64,000 bases of DNA from the NCBI RefSeq assembly GCF_040412425.1, contig NC_089749.1, forward strand, positions 34,673,070 to 34,737,069, given 5' to 3'. Below, in pieces: positions 59,037 to 64,000 of this stretch. The notes beneath the pieces were generated by a model. That model saw nothing but the letters and a program-made list of their open reading frames with translations, ran no database searches and was not told the DNA's origin. The translations under genes and the position numbers were made by a program. The DNA is from Macrobrachium rosenbergii. Lineage: Eukaryota > Arthropoda > Malacostraca > Decapoda > Palaemonidae. The stretch's first letter is position 1. Every line of letters starts with the position of its first letter.

Positions 59037-59140
59037 AGATACAGCCACGAATGCAAAGTAATATACATAGAAAATGAGACTTTTTGTTTATAGTGATTAT
59101 TTTGTAAATACAGTACTGTAGTAGCTTATTAAATTGTGAT
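59037..59140 (+). terminator. Probable TMEM126A 3' UTR and polyadenylation region
   Basis: Follows the TAA at 59034-59036. ATTAAA at 59128-59133 is the best hexamer; the downstream T-rich stretch (GATTTTTTCATG) is compatible with a polyadenylation site. Inference from sequence context only. Confidence 0.4.
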
Positions 59141-59639
59141 TTTTTCATGCTGTGTCTATTACCTGCTATAATTACATCCTGAATTTTAAATGATTTATCA
59201 CTGAAGTATTTTAGATAAGCATGAAGGTAGTAAGAGAATGATGGGAGATGTATGTACACTTTTAAAATTTGTAAAGAATATATTGTTTCATAACAAATGT
59301 CAGTCATAATTAGCTGTAATTCGCAGTGTCAAACTCTTTTTGACACAGAGTTTATAGTTTTGAAAAGACCACCAAGAAAAGCGCACAATGAGGGGACTGT
59401 ATTCACTTGTGCACTTTTCACCCACTTTCACTTGACAACAACTGCCATTAGTTTTCCCTAGCTATCCAAGTATGGAAGAAATAGTAGGTGAAGGATCTTT
59501 CAAGTAAGTTGATGACTAGTATCACCAGAGCACCTATGATAAACTGGAGTACTCCTTTGCAGTTGCAAACTACACCTGTTAGAAATCTTCTGCTGCCTCT
59601 GGCAGATCAAAGTACTACAGATCTAGGCAACATCAACCA
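59141..59639. other. Region after the gene, nothing recognised
   Basis: AT-rich; a DIRS relic begins near its right edge. No gene or repeat with a partner seen. Confidence 0.4.
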
Positions 59640-61350
59640 CATTCTGTACACCACTGCCTATATTATTCAATAATATCTACAACAAAAAATCGTTAGAAGG
59701 ACGCCAAACAACACCATGACCTTTGGTTATGTGAAGAAGCAGCAAGGTACAAAATCAGAAATTTTGTGTCATGGATAATGGATATCTTCACATGGGTAAA
59801 TCAAAACTGTTAGTTCAAAAGTTTATTCTGTGACTGCCTCAGTAGTAAGAATCAGATTCTATCCTTAAATTGTTAATTGGGCACAGACATTTTCTAGACT
59901 CCTTGGAAGCAGTGGTTTAGGCCCATAGTGGACCTGTTTGTGACGAGCCTGAACCATAAGCTTTCCTTGTACTTCTCACCTCAACCATATCCAGTGGCAT
60001 GGAAATTAGATCCCATGCTGCACAGCTGGAACAGCTTGGAAGTATGTATTTCCTCCATATGCTTTGCTTTACCAAGTATCACAGAATCTGAATTCTTTCA
60101 AGTAGACCAAGACAATTGGTTCGCTGATCTATTACCTTGCTTGTGAATCATCCCAGGAGATTGTTAGCTTGGAAAAAGCTATTGAAATAACTAAACCACA
60201 AATTCCAGAATCAATAGATTAACTTCGTGCCTAGAAACTTTCAAGCAAGGCCTAATAAATAAAGGTTTTTTCATCAATTCCTGCTATAGCCATTGCCTCT
60301 TCTTATAGGCCTTCAACTATCAATCTGAATGGTGTAAGTTTGTTGGTTAGAGGGGCCTCAGTCCTCTTGTGTCCTTATACCTAAATTGCACTTTTTTTCT
60401 TCATCTTTGTCCTGAGAAGCAGTCAGTTTCTGAAGCCAAGTTTATAGGGAAGCAGTCTTACAGATTCTCAAACTCTGGGCTGTTGAAATAACTGAATTGT
60501 GGGATCGTAGTTGGTTATTCCAATATTCTGAGAATGAAGGCCTTCATAAGGCAGTTTAACCATCGAAGTGGGATCTTTCATTAGTCCCTATCTCATACCA
60601 AGAGTCCTTTTGAACAATACCTCCTCACAACATCTTTCCATGAACACAGCCTTTTGATGGTATTTGCTCCTCCTTCCGGGTAAGTATATTGCATGCTTGT
60701 TCTATTAATTTCACCAAAAGAAGGGATTGGTATTAAATTGTCTTTCCTTCTCTATGAACTGTATTGCAAAGATTCGCTCTGTGGGTATGCAAGATGGCAT
60801 TACCAGCCCTCTCACAATTGTTTTGGTCATTTTACAGTGCTTAGGATCGTCGTCTTTGTCCAGTTAAGACTGTTAAACACTACTTCAGGAAAATGAAGTA
60901 TGCCCAGATTGATGTTTCTATGTTTCTGTGAATCATCAAAGGAAATTCATTTAAAAGAATACAGTTGTTTGTGAGCTTGTGCAGGTCATGTCTTCAGGCT
61001 TCTGCAGACTTTTCTACAGAAGAAACATCACAGGTGAGAGTTATGATACATGAGATTAGTGCTGTCTCCACTTCTATCTCATTTAGAAGGAATCTAGAGA
61101 TTTCAGCTATCCTAAGAGCAGGTACATGAAATTGTCAGTCCACTGTTCCTAAGTTCTACCTGAGGGATGTTATTCAAAAGAAATTTTGGTCTTACAGCAC
61201 TTCTTGGGTCTGTTGGTTAAGGCAGATCATGTGTCATCCCTGGCAGATGATGTTGCAAACACTTCCTCTTTCTAATTTTTGTACCTTGTAGATTTTTTGG
61301 AGCTCCTTGAAGGCAGACCTGCTGTCAATGAGGCTTACAGGCAATAGGGT
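59640..61350 (+). pseudogene. Degenerate DIRS element (RNase H end to recombinase)
   Basis: 59730-59900 carries GYVKKQQGTKSE-type RNase H sequence. 59928-60146 reads VDLFVTSLNHKLSLYFSPQP, YPVAWKLDPMLHSWNSLEV, the methyltransferase-like DLFAT-LN-KL and AWK-D-M motifs. Near 61040-61170, LI*KESRDFSYPKSRYMKLS and VLPEGCYS are remnants of the R...EISAIL-AGTW and F-YLRDV end of the recombinase in shifted frames. Stops throughout; no terminal repeats found. Confidence 0.6.
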
Positions 61351-62640
61351 GGTTTTGGTAAATGCCAGGGCATGAAAGGTTGTCAACAAGAAAAACACAA
61401 GCTATGTACAATTACTTTATTTTTAAAAAACTCATGTGCATTAGACTGCCAAATCTTGTGATAGTACAAATCTACCTAACCAATCAGTTAATTTAAATCT
61501 AAACATACATATACAGTGCTTCACCAGAACCCATGGTGAAATTCAAAATTCACAAAAATGCAAAGTCCCCCCTATAAAAATGCTTATAACTGCTTATTAC
61601 TGCCAAATACCATGTACCAATTAAACTAAAATGCTTATAACTGCCTATCTGAACAGTTCACTGCCTATTTTAATAGTTCAAACAAAAAATATCCCTTAAA
61701 TTATTATACTAAAACAATTTAACATCATTTAAAACAAAAATATGCGCTGAATAATCCTGATGGGTTCCGGCGCTTGGTCTTCAAGACCTAAATTTCATAA
61801 TCAATCAAAACAAAAATACACCCCAAACCATTATTCCAAACCACCCAAAGTCATCTTGCGTTACCCTCCTACAACTGTTACTCTTAAGTATATACACTCC
61901 TGAAACACATATAACTGCCTATTTTAACACTTAATCACTTAATTTAACAGTTCAAGCAAAAATATACTTCAAACTATCAAACCAAAACACCCCAGTATCA
62001 TTTCAAAGTCATCTTACATCATTGCGTACCTGCCTACAACTGTTACTCTTAAATATCCCCTGTAATTCAGACAAGCACATTTTCTTTAGCCTGACGTAAC
62101 TTTGCGCATCGTCTACTGTACTGTGCATAATGTATGTACATTTTATTGATATTTTGCTGTATTGTAAGATGATTTTGAAATATTTACTGTACACTACATA
62201 TTTTAGGATAGTACTACTGTATAGAGCATATCTAAAATACATAGGTGGTTTAGAATGACAGGACATGTCCCTCCAAACAGAATGCTAAGTTTGTTACGTA
62301 ACGTTAGTATTTTTGTGATCATGTACAAATACGTTTATAATAAAAAAATGATTTACTATACTAATTTTCAAACATTACAGTAATATTAATACATGTAAAC
62401 AGCAGAATATCAATAAATTTTCTTTTTTTTTAAAGATGTTCGACCCACGGCAAAACACACAGGTAGCGAAACAGAAGATGGGTTCTCGGTAAAATAACTA
62501 GGTGCAATGCTGCTTGACACGCCATTGGCTGATGTTTTGTAAAGCAGCCAATCCAGAAGCGCCTTTCATCTTCCTTGGAGTAACCGCGAGATGCCACAAG
62601 GCTGCATCCTCACAGACCACCTCGTGCATTTCCTGCATTC
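61351..62640. other. Possible 5' non-coding part of a Tigger element
   Basis: AT-rich, with repeated short units (ATGCTTATAACTGC, ACTGCCTATTTTAA, CAAAAATAT) and, from 61515, a start like CAGTGCTTCACCAGAACCCA preceded by TA. As the Tigger transposase relic follows, this may be its left end and leader. No inverse partner can be checked because the element runs out of the window. Confidence 0.3.
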
Positions 62641-64000
62641 AGCGCTATGCTCTTTCACGATTTGTTCGCTTACTGTTGCGTATAGTAATTGTTAATCGTG
62701 CCATAAGATGCCTTCAAAATGCCATGCCCTTTCCATTTCTGGCAAAGAGTCTAAGCATCCGAAGAAGTTTATGACGTTAGGAAAAAAAAGTTGAAATCCT
62801 GGATATGTTGAAGGAGCGACGAAGTTTAGCAGAGGGAGCATGCCATTATTCACTGAATGAGAGTACAATAAGGTAATTATCAATTAAAAATTTTTGACGA
62901 AAGTGTTTACAGTAATGTACATATACTATACTGTACAGTAAAGGATGTACTGTACAGTACATATATAAATTTTACAATAAATTTCATTATTCTGACAAGT
63001 TTTGAATATTTTTAGGTAAATCAAGAAGAAAGAGACGGATATAAGGAAGGCTGTACAAGGAAACTTCTTAGGTAAAAGTGCCAAGAAACATCTGCTGGGC
63101 AAGACAAAACCGTCGCGAGGGTGATATCTTTGGCCTACCAGATAGAAGACTGCAAGAGTAAGAGGGTACCTCTAGATAGTAAAGTTATCTGCGAGAAGGA
63201 ATGGCGATTATACCAGTGCTTTCACTTTAGTGATGGCACAGAAGTCGGCGAACTTCGCAGGTTTCAAAAAAGAGGAAGAGCTACAAGCAGGACCTGTGTC
63301 AGCTCCTCAAAATTTTAACATGAGTAAATGTAGTTAATGTGTGCGTGTGTTCAGTGTCGAAGCATACTGTATGCTTTTTTGCATATATTTATTTTTATAA
63401 AATAAAAATGAGAACCATTAATCAGCTTATATGTCTGGTTAAACTATTTTAATAATAGTACAATATTATACTGTAATCACGCCAGCCATGGATGGTTCCA
63501 CGGTTTCTCGAAGAGATACAAGCTGAAGAGCGTTTCGTTGCAAGGTGAAGCGGCATCGGCAGACACTGAAATTGCTTTGTCCAAAGTACTTCAAGAAGCT
63601 CATCGGCGATGGTGGCTACTATCCTGAACAGGTTGGTTGTAATTTGATACAATTTAACTTTTTTTAACTGGAATACCATGTTTTATAAAATTTTAACCGT
63701 CTTTAGCTTTACTATACTTACTTCATAATTTTGATCCTTTACTCCTGGTGTTCATTATGGATGAGACTGCCTTGTTCTGGAAAAAGATGCCTTCATGGAC
63801 ATACATCATCAAGGACGAAGCCAAAGCCTCCGGATTCAAGGCTGAGAAGGATAGGGTTACGCTCTTAATGTGTGGCAATGCTCTGGGTTCATGCTGGAAC
63901 CAGGCCTCATTTACAAGGCTGCCAACTTCAGGGCTCTCAAGAATAAGAATAAGCACTTGCTGCCAGTGTTTTGGATGTCAAACTGTAAGGCCTGGATCAC
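62641..64000 (+). pseudogene. Tigger/pogo transposase pseudogene (runs off the window)
   Basis: Pieces in order: an HTH start with PKKFMTLGKKKL then, one base shifted, VEILDMLKERRSLAEGACHY, SLNESTIR (62765-62870). A second part follows at 63015-63315 (KKKETDIRKAVQGNFLGKSA). After a non-coding gap, ASHGWFHGFSKRYKLKSVSL, QGEAASADTE (about 63480-63560) is the CENP-B-type second DNA-binding domain end. Then MDETALFWKKMPSWTYIIKD (63755-63815) gives the first catalytic Asp of the DDD domain, with KDRVTLLMCGNA and, frameshifted, LKNKNKHLLPVFWMSNCKAW at the right edge. Several frameshifts; the gap at 63320-63480 may be an insertion. The remaining catalytic residues lie outside the window. Confidence 0.8.

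Noticed and set aside
56799..57047. 82-codon plus-strand frame, considered as an additional exon
   Set aside because: TMEM126A exons 4 and 5 join in phase without it and no family sequence is missing between them; no matching splice sites.
57895..58152. 85-codon minus-strand frame
   Set aside because: No recognisable domain, not preceded by a convincing gene context, inside intron 4.

Overview
The window looks like nuclear DNA of an arthropod, most likely a decapod crustacean. The evidence is one widely split gene with GT-AG introns and metazoan codon use, and introns crowded with DIRS1-like tyrosine-recombinase retrotransposons, a class known to be common in Decapoda. CR1/jockey/I-like LINE pieces, Ty3/gypsy and Tigger/pogo relics, TTAA-flanked elements and (TAA)n and (CT)n microsatellites add to this. 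Nothing bacterial or phage-like was seen. The species cannot be named from the sequence alone.

The only host gene I can support is a TMEM126A-type mitochondrial inner-membrane protein on the + strand. Five coding exons (8235-8308, 35910-36081, 37112-37240, 54362-54484, 58908-59036) join in phase to 208 codons, and all have canonical splice sites. The introns are about 27.6, 1.0, 17.1 and 4.4 kb, so almost all of the 51 kb locus is mobile DNA.

Layout. 1-8165, upstream: a foldback repeat, a DIRS end with gag remnant, a truncated minus-strand DIRS element (2856-7270) and a 350-bp pogo-type MITE just before the first exon. Intron 1: LINE 3' end with (TTA)n tail, DIRS element 2 (11718-17922) inserted in an older DIRS end, a possible hAT-like element, a degenerate DIRS pol, a LINE split by a TTAA element that carries a 376-bp tandem array (21668-24522), and a nearly complete 7.9-kb DIRS element (25485-33371) with inverted terminal repeats and internal complementary region. 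Intron 2: a tandem duplication and a hairpin. Intron 3: a multi-level nest (old DIRS end > DIRS element 5 > DIRS element 4 plus a gypsy fragment), a (CT)n tract, a second TTAA tandem-array element (51093-53271) and a second LINE tail. Intron 4: a small minus-strand LINE piece. Downstream of the gene: a DIRS relic and a Tigger/pogo transposase pseudogene running off the window end.

The DIRS copies fall into three or four families: A (elements 2, 4 and 5), B (many short ends marked by a GGAAAAATAC motif), the full-length element at 25485-33371, and the minus-strand element, whose gag resembles family A. The most notable observations are the shared ATTTTTC target of the three family A insertions and the two TTAA elements with internal satellite-like arrays. 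Boundaries of degraded copies are approximate and rest on comparisons within the window made by eye.
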